This document shows positions 7,330 to 18,200 of a stretch of 64,000 nucleotides of DNA, piece by piece; position 1 is the first letter of the stretch, and the number at the start of each line of letters is the position of its first letter. The notes beneath the pieces were generated by a model. That model was not told the DNA's origin. It was given only the letters and a program-made list of their open reading frames with translations, and did no database searches. The stretch is from the IMG/VR virus record IMGVR_UViG_3300032293_000933, positions 1 through 64,000 of that record; one strand, 5' to 3'. A program made the position numbers and the translations under genes. The stretch is from a virus.

Positions 7330-7407
7330 TGGATATAATTGAATATATTCTATAATTATAACATTAATTTTGAAATCAAAACACAAATCATGTTGTAAAG
7401 AACATTA

Positions 7408-7533
7408 ATGTATAAAATAGAGAGCAGCAATGAATTCATTATGCCAACACAGTCAACTTGGATTTCTTTTTTTATTATTTTTTCTTTAATTTTACTATTT
7501 GTATACTGGGGAGTTAATAACGCTTATGCCTAG
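7408..7533 (+). CDS. 41-residue single-helix membrane peptide
   Basis: One hydrophobic helix (TWISFFIIFSLILLFVYWGV) after a short polar lead; an internal ATG at 7441 would give 30 residues. The stop overlaps the start of the next gene (ATGCCTAG), supporting translation. No family is recognised. Confidence 0.45.
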   Translation: MYKIESSNEFIMPTQSTWISFFIIFSLILLFVYWGVNNAYA

Positions 7534-7690
7534 AGGACATGTGACCAAAGACATTATAAAGTGTGAAGTTCTTAAATTAAAATTAGAATTAGATAAAGAA
7601 TGGATGAATAAATCTGGATATGATCCAAAATGGTTAGCTCATCAGTATTTGAATAAGGTATTGGATAAACTTGATGAGTATGCTAGATAA
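7526..7690 (+). CDS. Small helical protein of unknown function
   Basis: A 54-residue protein: MPRGHVTKDIIKCEV then an amphipathic helix (LKLKLELDKEW) and WLAHQYLNKVLDKLDEYA. An upstream in-frame GTA/ATG extension to 7499 exists, but the ATG at 7526 overlaps the preceding stop and is preferred. Its stop codon overlaps a late promoter box. No known family is recognised. Confidence 0.68.
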   Translation: MPRGHVTKDIIKCEVLKLKLELDKEWMNKSGYDPKWLAHQYLNKVLDKLDEYAR

Positions 7691-7693
7691 ATA
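7686..7693 (+). promoter_or_regulatory. Late promoter GATAAATA
   Basis: T4-type late -10 box, 26 bases before the virion gene at 7719, overlapping the stop of the previous gene. Confidence 0.65.
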
Positions 7694-7718
7694 TATTGAG
7701 ACCCTAAAGGTAATATAA

Positions 7719-8054
7719 ATGGCAGCAGTACCTTTGAATCTTACTCTAGAACAAGGGGCAGATTTTAATGTAAATTTTACAGTAAGGAATAAAGATTTAA
7801 CTCCACTTAACTTGTTGGGTTATACTGCTTCTAGTGAAATGAGAAAACATCATACCTCTACTAGAAGTTATTCTTTTAGTATTACCTTTGTTGATAGAGT
7901 ACAGGGTAAGATTTCCATTGGTATGTCAGATGCAATAACTGCAACTATTCCAGAAGGTAGGTATGTATATGATGTGTTTATTGAATCTTCTAATGGGACA
8001 AAAACAAAAGTAATTGCTGGTATGGTATTAGTTCATCCAGGAGTTAGTTTCTAA
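7719..8054 (+). CDS. Virion structural protein, small beta-sandwich
   Basis: A 111-residue protein with alternating hydrophobic beta pattern (NLTLEQGADFNVNFTVRN ... GRYVYDVFIESSNG), resembling the N-terminal domains of baseplate or fibre proteins of other phages. It is the first gene after a late promoter and is joined to the next gene by a one-base overlap. Role in the tail is inferred from context. Confidence 0.7.
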   Translation: MAAVPLNLTLEQGADFNVNFTVRNKDLTPLNLLGYTASSEMRKHHTSTRSYSFSITFVDRVQGKISIGMSDAITATIPEGRYVYDVFIESSNGTKTKVIAGMVLVHPGVSF

Positions 8055-8818
8055 TGTCTGATTATACAATTACTTTAGATGAAGACCAAGGAATAAGTAT
8101 TGCTAGAGAAGATTATATAATTACTCTAGATAATGGACAAGATGCGAGTATTGGAAGTCCCGATTACAGGATTGGGGTTAATTTTGAGATACCTTCAAAA
8201 AGTGTTCAGTATACAAATCTTATTCTAGATGATATATCATCAGAATTTAATGGGTCGAGAAATACATTTAATTTAACTGTAAATGGTGAATCATATACCC
8301 CAATTAATGCTCAACAATTAATTATATCTTTAAATGATACTATTCTAAGTCCAGGAATAGACTATAATGTTTCTGGAAGCACCATAATTTTTACCAATCC
8401 TCCAGCAGCAAATGTTGGTGGGTCTAATGAATTTTGGGGAGTTGCTCTTAGAACAGTTGCTGATCTTACTAGGACAATTAATTTTGTTTTGGATAATGGA
8501 TCATTTGATATTACTCCAGGAGTAAAAGGATCTCTTGGATTGGATGTATCTGGAAGAATTGAGTCGTGGACAATAGTATCTGAAGAAACAGGGTCTATTG
8601 TTATAGACATTAGAAAAGACCAATACAATACATATCCAGACAATTTAACCTCAATTGTTGGAAGTGAATATCCTAGGTTGATTAATCAATCAAAAAATAG
8701 AGATGAATCTCTTTCAACATGGGCAACTGATGTTGTTGCTGGAGATATACTTGATTTTAGAGTTATTTCATGTACAGGAATTACAAAATGCTCTTTATTT
8801 TTAAGGTTAAACATCTAA
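8054..8818 (+). CDS. Virion structural protein
   Basis: A 254-residue protein. The N-terminus has a short repeated unit (DYTITLDEDQG, DYIITLDNGQD, DYRIG), followed by a beta-rich domain with the pattern SLNDTILSPGIDYNVSG.TIIFTNPP, common in phage fibre and baseplate-associated proteins (a gp10-like turn-rich repeat). No enzyme motif. Co-transcribed with the gene at 7719. Confidence 0.7.
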   Translation: MSDYTITLDEDQGISIAREDYIITLDNGQDASIGSPDYRIGVNFEIPSKSVQYTNLILDDISSEFNGSRNTFNLTVNGESYTPINAQQLIISLNDTILSPGIDYNVSGSTIIFTNPPAANVGGSNEFWGVALRTVADLTRTINFVLDNGSFDITPGVKGSLGLDVSGRIESWTIVSEETGSIVIDIRKDQYNTYPDNLTSIVGSEYPRLINQSKNRDESLSTWATDVVAGDILDFRVISCTGITKCSLFLRLNI

Positions 8819-8837
8819 AATAAAAAGTATACTTTTG

Positions 8838-8845
8838 TATAAATA
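8838..8845 (+). promoter_or_regulatory. Late promoter TATAAATA
   Basis: Exact T4 late box, about 40 bases before the gene at 8887. Confidence 0.75.
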
Positions 8846-8886
8846 ACTGATAGGAAGCAAATGTCAATTAAACGGAGTCCGCTCAC

Positions 8887-10272
8887 ATGGCTTTATTAGT
8901 ATCCGACGCAGGTGAACTTCAGTCGCTAAGATACCTTGTTAATTCAAATCGCAATATTCCAAGGAACTTAATTCTTAAACTGTACACTTCAAATACAGTT
9001 CCAGTTGAGACTGATGTTCCTTCACAGTCCAAGTATTACGAACCATATGACTCCACTGGATTAGTGGGATATGGTACTGCTCCATCAACTGGATATCCTT
9101 CAGTCATTAATGCAAGAAATGACGAAGATTATTCCAGACAATATGGAATTCTTCTAAATGGCAGTCAGTGGAATGTTAGAACTATTCTGTCTGCAATCGC
9201 TTCTACTACAGGAAGTGGTAATATTAACGAATATACAATCACTGTAGCATCTGTTTCCAATATTGCGGTTGGTCATTATGTAAGTGGTGGTGGCGTCGGA
9301 ACTAACGCAGTTGTTGCTGCTATTGACGGTAACACACTTGTTCTTACCGTTAAGAATGCTTCCACCTTCTCTAATCAACCACTGACTTTTGGTGTTGGTA
9401 CAACAACCGCATCATATCCTGAGCAGACATTTACATTCACTTCTGCTGCTAACAATATTTACGGATACTACTTGGTAAGATCGAACAATCTTCCAATCTC
9501 CCTGAATGGTGTTCTTCATGCAGTTAATGTTAGTACTGCAACTACTATTGCTAAGTCTCAGACTAGTGGTACTATTGGACAGACTTATGTAACTCTGTTC
9601 CCATTTAGCTACACTCCAACTGTATCTGGTGTTGGTTCAGAATTTACTCTAACTGTATCTAGCAATGTCGGCATTAATACCAGACAAAGAGTAATTGGTA
9701 CTAACATTGCTGCTGGAGCAAGAGTTGTTGGTATTATGAATACCACCACAATCGTTCTTGATAGAAAGAATACTGGTGCAGTATCTGGTGTTGCTACATT
9801 CTTCCAAGAAATCACAGAAAATATCTGTGTAGGTATGGGTGTTACTCACGGCAACCTTGCTGGTGAGACTGCTGCTATCCCTGCAGGTACAACTATTACT
9901 GGTATTGATGAGAGAACTGGAATTGTATATCTAAGCAGCACTCTGTTAAACAACATTCAGTCTGCAACTGGTAACACAGTATACTTCAACTATGCTCAAG
10001 TTAGCACTGCTGGAACTACCCATGGATTGGTAGAAGGTGATATTGTTTACATTGCTGCTGGTGCTGCTAACACCACCACAACTTCTGGAACCTATACCAT
10101 TCACCAAGTACCAAGCACAAGCACATTCAGCACTGTACCTGCTCTGACTGGTATTGGAAGTGCAACTCTCTACAGCAGCATCTTCTTTGCTGAGAGATTT
10201 ACAAATGGTCCTTACAACATTCAGAACAATGGTGACCAAATCAAAGTTACTCTGAACGTCAGCCTCGACTGA
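8887..10272 (+). CDS. Virion structural protein, fibre-like
   Basis: A 461-residue protein. It opens with a compact domain (MALLVSDAGELQSLRYLVNS ... LILKLYTSNTVPVETD) and continues with Ser/Thr/Gly-rich beta repeats. Two segments share the pattern IT/LTVSS.SNI..G..V.G.GV..N..V..I..NT.VL, near residues 118-150 and 255-295. No enzymatic motif. It has its own late promoter and terminator, so it is probably made in high amounts as a late single-gene unit. Confidence 0.72.
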   Translation: MALLVSDAGELQSLRYLVNSNRNIPRNLILKLYTSNTVPVETDVPSQSKYYEPYDSTGLVGYGTAPSTGYPSVINARNDEDYSRQYGILLNGSQWNVRTILSAIASTTGSGNINEYTITVASVSNIAVGHYVSGGGVGTNAVVAAIDGNTLVLTVKNASTFSNQPLTFGVGTTTASYPEQTFTFTSAANNIYGYYLVRSNNLPISLNGVLHAVNVSTATTIAKSQTSGTIGQTYVTLFPFSYTPTVSGVGSEFTLTVSSNVGINTRQRVIGTNIAAGARVVGIMNTTTIVLDRKNTGAVSGVATFFQEITENICVGMGVTHGNLAGETAAIPAGTTITGIDERTGIVYLSSTLLNNIQSATGNTVYFNYAQVSTAGTTHGLVEGDIVYIAAGAANTTTTSGTYTIHQVPSTSTFSTVPALTGIGSATLYSSIFFAERFTNGPYNIQNNGDQIKVTLNVSLD

Positions 10273-10298
10273 TTTATTCAAGGTCTATACTTTATTAT

Positions 10299-10335
10299 GG
10301 GGGGGTTGCTTTTGGCGATCCCTCCTATTTTTTTA
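10299..10335 (+). terminator. Intrinsic terminator
   Basis: GGGGGG with CCCTCC, extended by TTGC with GCGA and one bulged base, then TATTTTTTT. It follows the 461-residue virion gene. Confidence 0.8.
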
Positions 10336-10364
10336 AGAGATAAGAATTGTTATACAGTCTTCAC

Positions 10365-10372
10365 AATAAATA
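10365..10372 (+). promoter_or_regulatory. Late-promoter-like AATAAATA
   Basis: T4-late-like box 16 bases before the ATG of the 1321-residue gene. The first base differs from the commonest forms. Confidence 0.5.
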
Positions 10373-10388
10373 AAATAAAAGTAAGAGT

Positions 10389-13300
10389 ATGGCATTATTC
10401 CAATACGAGGGAATAGGAAGCCTGCGCTCTTTAGGGAATAAACTGAGTTCCCAGAGGGCGGTGTACTCGTATAGCCAATTTTCTATTGTTAATTATGAAG
10501 AACTTGATTATGGTAGTATTGTTGATGCTGTAATAGAAGCAGAAGATTACGGAGAAATTACTGCTACTATTGAACAATACTATCAAATTCAAGACTTTGG
10601 AACTATTACATTGGATACTGCAAGAGTACCAATGGGTAAATTTGGTATTCACTTAGCAGCAAATGATAGCACCACAAGGATAAGTGTTGGCGGTGTTGAA
10701 TTTGCATTGTATGGAAGAGCAATAACAACAGTATTCTTCAGTCCAATTAATAGGGTCTTTGACTTCCAGGGTGAAGCATATAATAAGATTTCCTCTTCCT
10801 GGTTGGGTAGAGGAAATCTATCTACAGTTGAATCGGAGGGAATAGATGTTGTATCCGCAACACCACCAGCATCTACCCTCCATTTAAAAATATCTGGAGA
10901 AGGTGTAGAGCAAGTTATATTTAATCCACAAGATAGAGTATTTAACTTTATTGGTGAGGCAGAGGAGAAGAGAACTTACCAATACGATCAAAGTGATGAT
11001 ATAGACTTTGGTTCTGATGATTGGGGATTCCTTACAGAGCCAGTTCTTAGAAGTGAAGATTATGGTTTAATTACAGATCTTCAGGATATTCCTGTATGGG
11101 ATTACTCCAATATTGAGGATTGGGGTCTTATTACAGAGAATACTACCACTAAAGTCTATGGTAGATCTAGATTTGCTGGTAGTGTAGAAGAGAAATTTAT
11201 ATTTGCAAATTATGAAGGATCGGTTGGTAACAAACAACCAAGACTGCTAGGAACTGCAAAAGATTATTCAACACCAAAAATTAATGGTGTTGGTAAAATT
11301 AGTCTTGAAGGTACGCCTCGTGTCCAAATCAGGATGCACTATAAGGCGGATGGTGGATGGGACTTCTATCCACCAAGATTCCGTGGAGGATCTCTATTTG
11401 GATTAAGTAGTGCTACAGAAACTTCAATTGTTAGTGAATCTGCAACTGCCAAACTCTTTAGTATTAATAGTACCACAACATTTAAAGCTGGTCGTAGTGA
11501 AGTTGGAGTTAGTGAAAATGATATTTTGGTTAGAGGTGGTGCAGTTTACACCGTCATCTTTAATCAAGTTGATAGAGTATTCACCTTCCGCAACGTTGAA
11601 ATTAATAGAAGGGCATATGCTTATAATGAATCTTCAATTGTTAATGTTGAAGGAATTGATTATGGTTACATTACAGATACTGTAACCCTATCTGAAGATT
11701 ATGGATTCATTGGTAATCAAGATTTAGAATTCCCATGGGAAGTTGAAGATTTTGGTATTCTTGATCCTAGAGAGACTAGAACACCATTTGGTCTTGCAAG
11801 ATTCTATAGCTTTACTAGCACCCCAAGATCCAGAACCTTTATTGGTAATCTTGAAGAAACTCATCTTCTGCTTCGTGGTAGTGCCAAGATTTATGTTCTT
11901 CCTAAGTTCACCTCCAAAGGTGATCTTATTAATATCACATCCTCGACAACTGATAGTAGAACCAATTCTGAAGTTGCAACAGGATCGCTCTTTGGATTTG
12001 ATAGTGCAACAGATTCTACTCTTGTCCAACCACCAATTGATTATTCTCAACAACGTATCTTCTCCTTTGCAGGTGAACTTGTTGAGAAATTTGGTAAGGG
12101 TAACTATGATGCATCTGGAACTCTCTTTGGTTATTCAAGCACAACTGAGACAAGACTTGTTAGAGATGGATTTGGCGAACTCTTTAATATTACAGGTAAG
12201 TTAGAAGAGAAATCTACATTTGTTGAAGTTGGAAGTGGCACACTATTTGGATTTGATGGTGCTGGAGAATCAATTACTTTCTCTTATAATGAAGACTCTG
12301 GATTTGGTGCATGTGATGGTGATGATTATGGATTCATTTCTGATATATCTTATGATTTAATAGATTATGGTGCAATTGGTGAATACTATCAATACAACCA
12401 TGAAGATTATGGTAATCTCTACCCAGATGATTGCCTTGAACCTCAAGGTAAATTTACGTTCCATAATGGTGTTGATGAATCTCGTACCAATGTGTATGTT
12501 GGTAGTGGACGTATATTTGGATTCACTGGAGCAGCAGAATCTATTGGTGTTGAATCAGAATCAGTTGGTATATTCAGGTTTGCTGGAAATGCAGCAGAGT
12601 CTACAACTCCTGCAACTGAGATTGGAACTGGTTCACTCTTCAGTTATGTCTCCTTTACCGAGACAACTGCATTTACTCCAGGTAAAGTAGATCCTCTATT
12701 TAATATTAGTGGTGGACTTGTTCTTAGTGGAATTAACGAACAAGTATCTGATCTTAAGTTTACTGCTGCTTGGAATGGTTCTGGTTCTCTCTTTAAGTTC
12801 TCCGAGACTGACCCATCACGTACCCGTATCTTTATTGCTGAAGGTACGATTAATATTTCTGGTAGAGGATTTGAATCCACAACTCCAACTACTGAAATTG
12901 GATCTGGTTCACTCTTCAGTTATGTCTCCTTTACCGAAACAAAAGCAGTATCTGAATCCAGTAGAAAGGTTCTATTTAATTTCTCTGGTGCTGCTACTAA
13001 TATTAAAGCAAGATTTGCTTGGCAAACAACCAATGAATCTCAATTTAGAATTCTTGGCAATGCTTCAGTATATGTTCTTCCAAAACATTTGGGATCTGGA
13101 GAAATATTCATTCGGTCTTCTGGACTCAGAATTGCACCAGAATCATTTACTCCATGGATTCCTGCTGGATCTGGATCACTATTTGGTTATGTTGGTGCAG
13201 CAGAGGCAGTTGGTTCAAATCCACCAGACAACTTCACCCTATTTAATGTCGTTGGTGGAGTTGATACTCCATTGCTTACATTCTCTGAAGAGAAGTTTGT

Positions 13301-14354
13301 ACAGGCAAGATTCTATGGTGATAATGGGAATCTTGTTAGATTTAGTCTTAGTGGAAATCCTGTTGGATTGCAACCAGTTGAAATTCATGGTAATGCAACA
13401 GAGTCTCTTACTAAAGGTAATTATACTGGTAGCGGATCTCTATTTGGATTCTCTAGTGCAACAGAATCTAGGGTTGTTAATCCACCAGATAAAACAACTC
13501 TATTCACATTCACTGGTAATGCTAAAGAGAAGGATGTTAATAGTGAAGTTGGAAGAGGATCACTATTTACATATGTCTCCTTTACCGAGACAAGAGTTGT
13601 ATCTGAGACATTCACAACTCTATTTAAATTCTCTGGAAAACTTTCTGAAAGAGTATCCCCTGCTCCTCATGTTGGAACAGGATCTCTCTTTGGATTCTCT
13701 AGCACAACAGAATCTAGAGTTGTTAATCCACCAGACGAAACACTTCTCTTCAAAATTACTGGTAAATTACAAGAAAGAGAAACAAATTCGGAAGTTGGAT
13801 CTGGAACTCCTGGTCTGGATATCAATGGGTCTCTGGTCGAGAGATCTACATTCGCACATCTTGGTTCTGGTGGACTCTTTGGATTCTCAAGCACAACAGA
13901 ATCCAGAGTTGTTATTCCACCAAATCTTCAGAACCTATTTACTGTTCGCGGAACAGGCAAAGATTCTATCACTGTTCCACAAACTGGAACTGGCAGTATC
14001 TTTGGATTTATTGGTGCATCCGAAAGTAAATCAAATACAGAAGTCAAGTATACTCTCTTCACGGTTACTGGAACCCCAATTGTCAGATTTATTGGTTCCA
14101 ATGTTGGTGTTGGACAAATCAGAGTTGGTCTCAGCAACCCAGGAATTCCAGGAGATATTTCCAGAGGTATTACTGTCTTCCGCCTCAGAACATTCCCACA
14201 AGGACCAGTTGTTAAGTTTAGTGGAACTAAGGCAGAATCCTTTACTCCTGCACCTCATATTGCTGAAGGTCTCATTGATATTCTGCCAGCAAATACTAAG
14301 TCAAGATACGTTGAATTTGAAAGACCACAACCTACTAGAATCGTAGTTATTTAA
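10389..14354 (+). CDS. Giant repeat virion protein (1321 residues)
   Basis: The protein consists of two interleaved repeat types. Four clusters, near residues 30-75, 205-260, 410-460 and 635-685, contain acidic-aromatic-glycine motifs such as EDYGEI, EDYGLI, VEDFGIL and DYGAIG. From about residue 330 to 1240 some fourteen units of the type GSGSLFGFSSATES recur, often followed by NPPD and LF.FTGN..E. No catalytic motif is seen. It is most likely a long tail fibre or virion decoration protein with beta-repeat architecture. It sits between a terminator and another late promoter. Parts of the repeat array are almost identical in DNA, so copy number may change by recombination. Confidence 0.75.
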   Translation: MALFQYEGIGSLRSLGNKLSSQRAVYSYSQFSIVNYEELDYGSIVDAVIEAEDYGEITATIEQYYQIQDFGTITLDTARVPMGKFGIHLAANDSTTRISVGGVEFALYGRAITTVFFSPINRVFDFQGEAYNKISSSWLGRGNLSTVESEGIDVVSATPPASTLHLKISGEGVEQVIFNPQDRVFNFIGEAEEKRTYQYDQSDDIDFGSDDWGFLTEPVLRSEDYGLITDLQDIPVWDYSNIEDWGLITENTTTKVYGRSRFAGSVEEKFIFANYEGSVGNKQPRLLGTAKDYSTPKINGVGKISLEGTPRVQIRMHYKADGGWDFYPPRFRGGSLFGLSSATETSIVSESATAKLFSINSTTTFKAGRSEVGVSENDILVRGGAVYTVIFNQVDRVFTFRNVEINRRAYAYNESSIVNVEGIDYGYITDTVTLSEDYGFIGNQDLEFPWEVEDFGILDPRETRTPFGLARFYSFTSTPRSRTFIGNLEETHLLLRGSAKIYVLPKFTSKGDLINITSSTTDSRTNSEVATGSLFGFDSATDSTLVQPPIDYSQQRIFSFAGELVEKFGKGNYDASGTLFGYSSTTETRLVRDGFGELFNITGKLEEKSTFVEVGSGTLFGFDGAGESITFSYNEDSGFGACDGDDYGFISDISYDLIDYGAIGEYYQYNHEDYGNLYPDDCLEPQGKFTFHNGVDESRTNVYVGSGRIFGFTGAAESIGVESESVGIFRFAGNAAESTTPATEIGTGSLFSYVSFTETTAFTPGKVDPLFNISGGLVLSGINEQVSDLKFTAAWNGSGSLFKFSETDPSRTRIFIAEGTINISGRGFESTTPTTEIGSGSLFSYVSFTETKAVSESSRKVLFNFSGAATNIKARFAWQTTNESQFRILGNASVYVLPKHLGSGEIFIRSSGLRIAPESFTPWIPAGSGSLFGYVGAAEAVGSNPPDNFTLFNVVGGVDTPLLTFSEEKFVQARFYGDNGNLVRFSLSGNPVGLQPVEIHGNATESLTKGNYTGSGSLFGFSSATESRVVNPPDKTTLFTFTGNAKEKDVNSEVGRGSLFTYVSFTETRVVSETFTTLFKFSGKLSERVSPAPHVGTGSLFGFSSTTESRVVNPPDETLLFKITGKLQERETNSEVGSGTPGLDINGSLVERSTFAHLGSGGLFGFSSTTESRVVIPPNLQNLFTVRGTGKDSITVPQTGTGSIFGFIGASESKSNTEVKYTLFTVTGTPIVRFIGSNVGVGQIRVGLSNPGIPGDISRGITVFRLRTFPQGPVVKFSGTKAESFTPAPHIAEGLIDILPANTKSRYVEFERPQPTRIVVI
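12631..12937 (+). repeat. Near-identical direct repeats inside the 1321-residue gene
   Basis: A 31-base stretch beginning GTTCACTCTTCAGTTATG occurs at 12631-12661 and again at 12907-12937; a third, diverged copy lies near 13565-13590. All encode the SYVSFTET version of the repeat unit. Confidence 0.8.
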
Positions 14355-14357
14355 ACT

Positions 14358-14365
14358 GATAAATA
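14358..14365 (+). promoter_or_regulatory. Late promoter GATAAATA
   Basis: Late box just after the stop of the 1321-residue gene and 29 bases before the ATG at 14395. Confidence 0.65.
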
Positions 14366-14394
14366 AAGATAAGTGCATTATTAACATCTCTTTA

Positions 14395-14853
14395 ATGTCT
14401 AATACCAAACGGGTACAATTACGTAAAGGGACAGAGCTTGAACATTCGTCATTTACTGGTGCATTAGCTGAAGTCACATTCGATACTGATAAAGGTACAA
14501 TTAGAGTTCATGATGGACTTACGTTATCTGGCACTGAAATCCAAAAATCTAGATTAACAACTCTTAATTCTAGTAATAATGGAGATACATTAAGAACAAA
14601 TATTAAATATTTTTCTGATACATCAAGCGGTCCTTTTTCGGTATACTTACCCACTCTCCGATTTGTTGGAGATACTATTCATATAGCAGACTCCAAATAC
14701 ACTTGGAATCTAAATAATCTTACAGTAAATGCTCAAGGCAGTGACTTAATTAAGGACGGCACTGGGTTCATTGATACATTTTTAAACTGTGATTTGGCTG
14801 GTGCGTATGTTGAGTTAATTTGGGAAGGAACTTACTGGAGACTGTTCACATGA
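14395..14853 (+). CDS. Short tail-fibre-type protein with Mtd-like N-terminus
   Basis: A 152-residue protein. The N-terminal VQLRKGTELEHSSFTGA followed by EVTFDTDKGTIRVHDG is the widespread phage fibre attachment module (major tropism determinant/hyaluronidase-like N-terminal domain). The C-terminal half (YLPTLRFVGDTIHIAD ... GTYWRLFT) resembles the last 90 residues of the 1272-residue fibre at 15225. No ribosome binding site is visible. It probably sits in a fibre or collar complex. Confidence 0.75.
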   Translation: MSNTKRVQLRKGTELEHSSFTGALAEVTFDTDKGTIRVHDGLTLSGTEIQKSRLTTLNSSNNGDTLRTNIKYFSDTSSGPFSVYLPTLRFVGDTIHIADSKYTWNLNNLTVNAQGSDLIKDGTGFIDTFLNCDLAGAYVELIWEGTYWRLFT

Positions 14854-15206
14854 ATCTAAGCAGAATGGATAATTCCACCAAATCGGTGGCACAATCAAAT
14901 GATTTTATTGTCCATGCTCTTCGTAGAGATGAGGACGGTATGTTACGTTATACTAAGGTTGGTGCGGGAAGCACAGAAATTGGAGATTTTCATAGAACAG
15001 ATGGAACTCAATATCCAGGGTTCCTAGATGGTGTTGATTATGTTGATGAAACTACAGAAGAGAAATCTTATAAGAATCATCCGCATGATAAATACCAACA
15101 GTATAGGTTTGATTTTAGAAATCTAAACTATTTTATTGATGATGATGGATATTTAGTTGCCAGAATTAATGGCAGTTATGATCATGCAACTCAAGGACCT
15201 AAGTAA
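14850..15206 (+). CDS. Virion-associated hypothetical protein
   Basis: A 118-residue protein starting at an ATG that overlaps the previous stop by four bases. It is polar and acidic (ALRRDEDGMLRYTKV, GVDYVDETTEEKSYKNHPHDKYQQYRF). It is placed between two fibre-type genes and ends 18 bases before the next. No family is recognised; co-expression suggests a structural or assembly role. Confidence 0.68.
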   Translation: MNLSRMDNSTKSVAQSNDFIVHALRRDEDGMLRYTKVGAGSTEIGDFHRTDGTQYPGFLDGVDYVDETTEEKSYKNHPHDKYQQYRFDFRNLNYFIDDDGYLVARINGSYDHATQGPK

Positions 15207-15224
15207 AAAAGGAATTTAAAAACG

Positions 15225-18200
15225 ATGGCTGATTTTAGATTAGGAAGACTAAAATTCAATTGGAGAAGCAATTGGGCTCCTAGCACCGCTTACGTCATTG
15301 ATGATATCGTAAAATTTGGTGCTAATACCTACGTCTGTACTACCAATCATACTTCAACGGCAAGTGAAGTTAATTGGTATGCTACTGACGAATCATACTG
15401 GTCCTTACATGTTGAGGGAATCAGAAATGTAGGTTTATATAGTGGCGGAACGTTCTATAAAAAGAACGACGTTGTTCTTTTTGGTAACACACAATACCGT
15501 GTAACTGCTGGTATTGGAACAACTGCAGGGTTAGTGTTTGCTGGAATTGGAACTACTGGTCCAGCAAATCCAAACGTAACTCCTTATGTTTCTGGATTTG
15601 CGGGTGAAGGTCTCTGGAGTCCTGGATTTGTTTACCAAACAGGAGACGTTGTTGCTTATCAGGGAACCTCATACGTTGCAATTACAACAACTACTGCCTC
15701 TGTTATACCTCCAACAGTATTATCTACTGAATGGAATGTCCTTGCAGAAGGATTTAATTCAGTAGGAATTCAAACGTATCAGTCTGGTTCAACCTATTAT
15801 AAGGGACAGTTAGCTACTGTTGGTGGTAATACTTATCAGTTAGTTGCTACTTCAGCAGAAAATGTTCACCCAACAAAAGGATTAACTGTTGGTGTTGGAA
15901 CAACTGTTGTTGGTGTTGCAGTAACTGCTTGGGAACTGTTTAATACTGGTCTAAGATACGCTGGTACATATTCAACTGTATCTGAATACTTCAGAAATGA
16001 TGTTGTTGAATATGCATCATCTTCCTACGTTGGTCTTGGATCTACTTCGTTTAAGAATATTACACCAGGAACAAATGCTGCGATTTGGGGAGCACTATCA
16101 ATTGGTGATTCTAATGCCCTTTTAACGACTAAGGGTGATATACTTATTAGGGATTCATCTGCTCCTTCAAGACTAGGTATTGGGCAGACTTATCAGGCTC
16201 TTGGTGTTGGTACTGATAGAGTTCCAACCTGGATGACCCTGGGAGATTCTACAAGAATTTATTACGTTGACCCAGAACTTGGATCGGACACCTTTAATGG
16301 TAGCACTCCAGACATGGCATTCAGAACTCTGAAGTATGCCTGTGATAATGCAAGTGCTATTACCAATATTACAAATGTTGTTTATGATCATATTACAGGA
16401 CTCACAACTATTACTGCACCATCTCACGGTATTCTCTATCCAAATATTACTGTTAGACTTGCAGACATTCAGTTTGAGTGTTTGAGTGGTGGTAGATCTT
16501 ATAACGTTACTGGATTTCAGTATGATGCATCTTCTGGTGTTGGTACAGTAACAATTGGTGCTGGTGCAACTGGAATTACGAATGGAACAAAGATTAGACT
16601 GAGAAATCTTGAATTTACTTGTACTGGTGGTTCTGGTATTACTACTACAATCTTCCCTGATGGAACAAGAGCACTTGGATATGATTATGTAGTTACTAAT
16701 GTTATCAGTCCAACTTCATTCTCAATGAACGTTGGTGTATCAACAATTAATCACATTTATGTATCTGGTGGTACATGTTTTGTTGGTGTTGATACAACGG
16801 TATTCCCAAGAAGTGTTCTTACCTCATATTATAATGTCATCGATGTTGTTAACAATAATACATTCACAGTTAACGCTGGTATTTCAACAATTGATCATGA
16901 TTATGTAAGTGGTGGTCAAGTAATTAACCTCTCACCTGCTGTTGTTAAGCTTTCAGCATCTGAATTTGTGGAGCAACTTCCAATTACAGTTCCACCATTC
17001 ACTTCACTTGTAGGTTCTACCCTTAGATCTTCTAAGATTCGTCCTGCTTCTGGATTATCTACTGATGGTCTTACTCCAAATAATCGTCAGACAATGTTTA
17101 GGTTGTCTGATGCTACAACCGTTCAGGGTCTAAACGTTGATGGTTTAGTTGGATTTGATTATGACCCAAATAGACCATACGAGTTGGAGGCAACAACCGT
17201 AAGAACTGGTATTGGTTCAACTGCTTGTGGTGTTTATTTTGCATTCAACCCCAACTCACCAATTCTGAATAAGTCTCCTTACGTTAAGGATTGTACTGCA
17301 TTCGGTAATCCTCCAACTGATGGTGGTTCAGGTGGTGCTGGTGTTGGTGTATTCATTGATGGCAATGTCCATGCATCAGGATTTAAGACAATGGTATTTG
17401 ATGCCTTCACTAACGTTCTTAGTGATGGTGCTGGATTTATTCTTGATAATGATGCGGGTTCTGAAATCGTTTCTTCCTTCACCTACTATTGCCGTTGGGG
17501 TTATTATGCTGGTGGCGGTTCAAGAATTCGTTCCGTTGGTGGTAACAACTCTTATGGTGATTATGGTGTTATTGCTTCTGGATTCTCTACTGCTGAGACT
17601 GCAAGAACATTAAGAGTATTTGGTGACAAACTTTCTACTGTTGTTGGTACAGTCAGTGGTACTGTTGGTGTTGGTATGACCATGAGAGGTGAAACTTCGG
17701 GTGCATACGCAACCTTTATTAACGATCAAATCTCTGCTGATGCAATTTACTTTAAGTATTATCCTGGATATGGTTCACCAAGTGCAGGTATTGGTACTAC
17801 AAGTTTTATTCCTGGTGAGTGGATTAGCTTCATTGGTGCTGGAACAACTGGTGCTATTAGAGTTGCAACTGCTGCAAATGCTGTAGGTGGACAAAAGGGT
17901 GTTCTGGTTGAACTTGATCTTGCTAATGGTAGCAATCTTCCTATAGTTGGTGATGCTATTGGATTTACTACTACTCGTGCAGGAGTAGGTAGTGATTTGG
18001 TTAATGGTCTACCAAGATTCTATATTGTTAATAACGTAACTGGATTTACAACTTCTTATGTACAGCACAGAGGATCTGTTGGTCTTCCACCTGTTACGTA
18101 TTCGGGTAGAGTAACTGTAACGTTCTCACCTGAGAAGACTGTTCAGACATTTGACACTCGTGCAGGAGTTGGTACTACTAGTACTGATGGTGGATCATTT

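Noticed and set aside
8861-8899. Twelve-codon ORF (MSIKRSPLTWLY) before the 461-residue virion gene
   Set aside because: Short, overlaps the real ribosome binding site and start, and has no independent support.
12601-13600. Regularly spaced repeats resembling a CRISPR or VNTR array
   Set aside because: The repeats are in frame, encode a protein motif and vary in spacing, so they are coding repeats.
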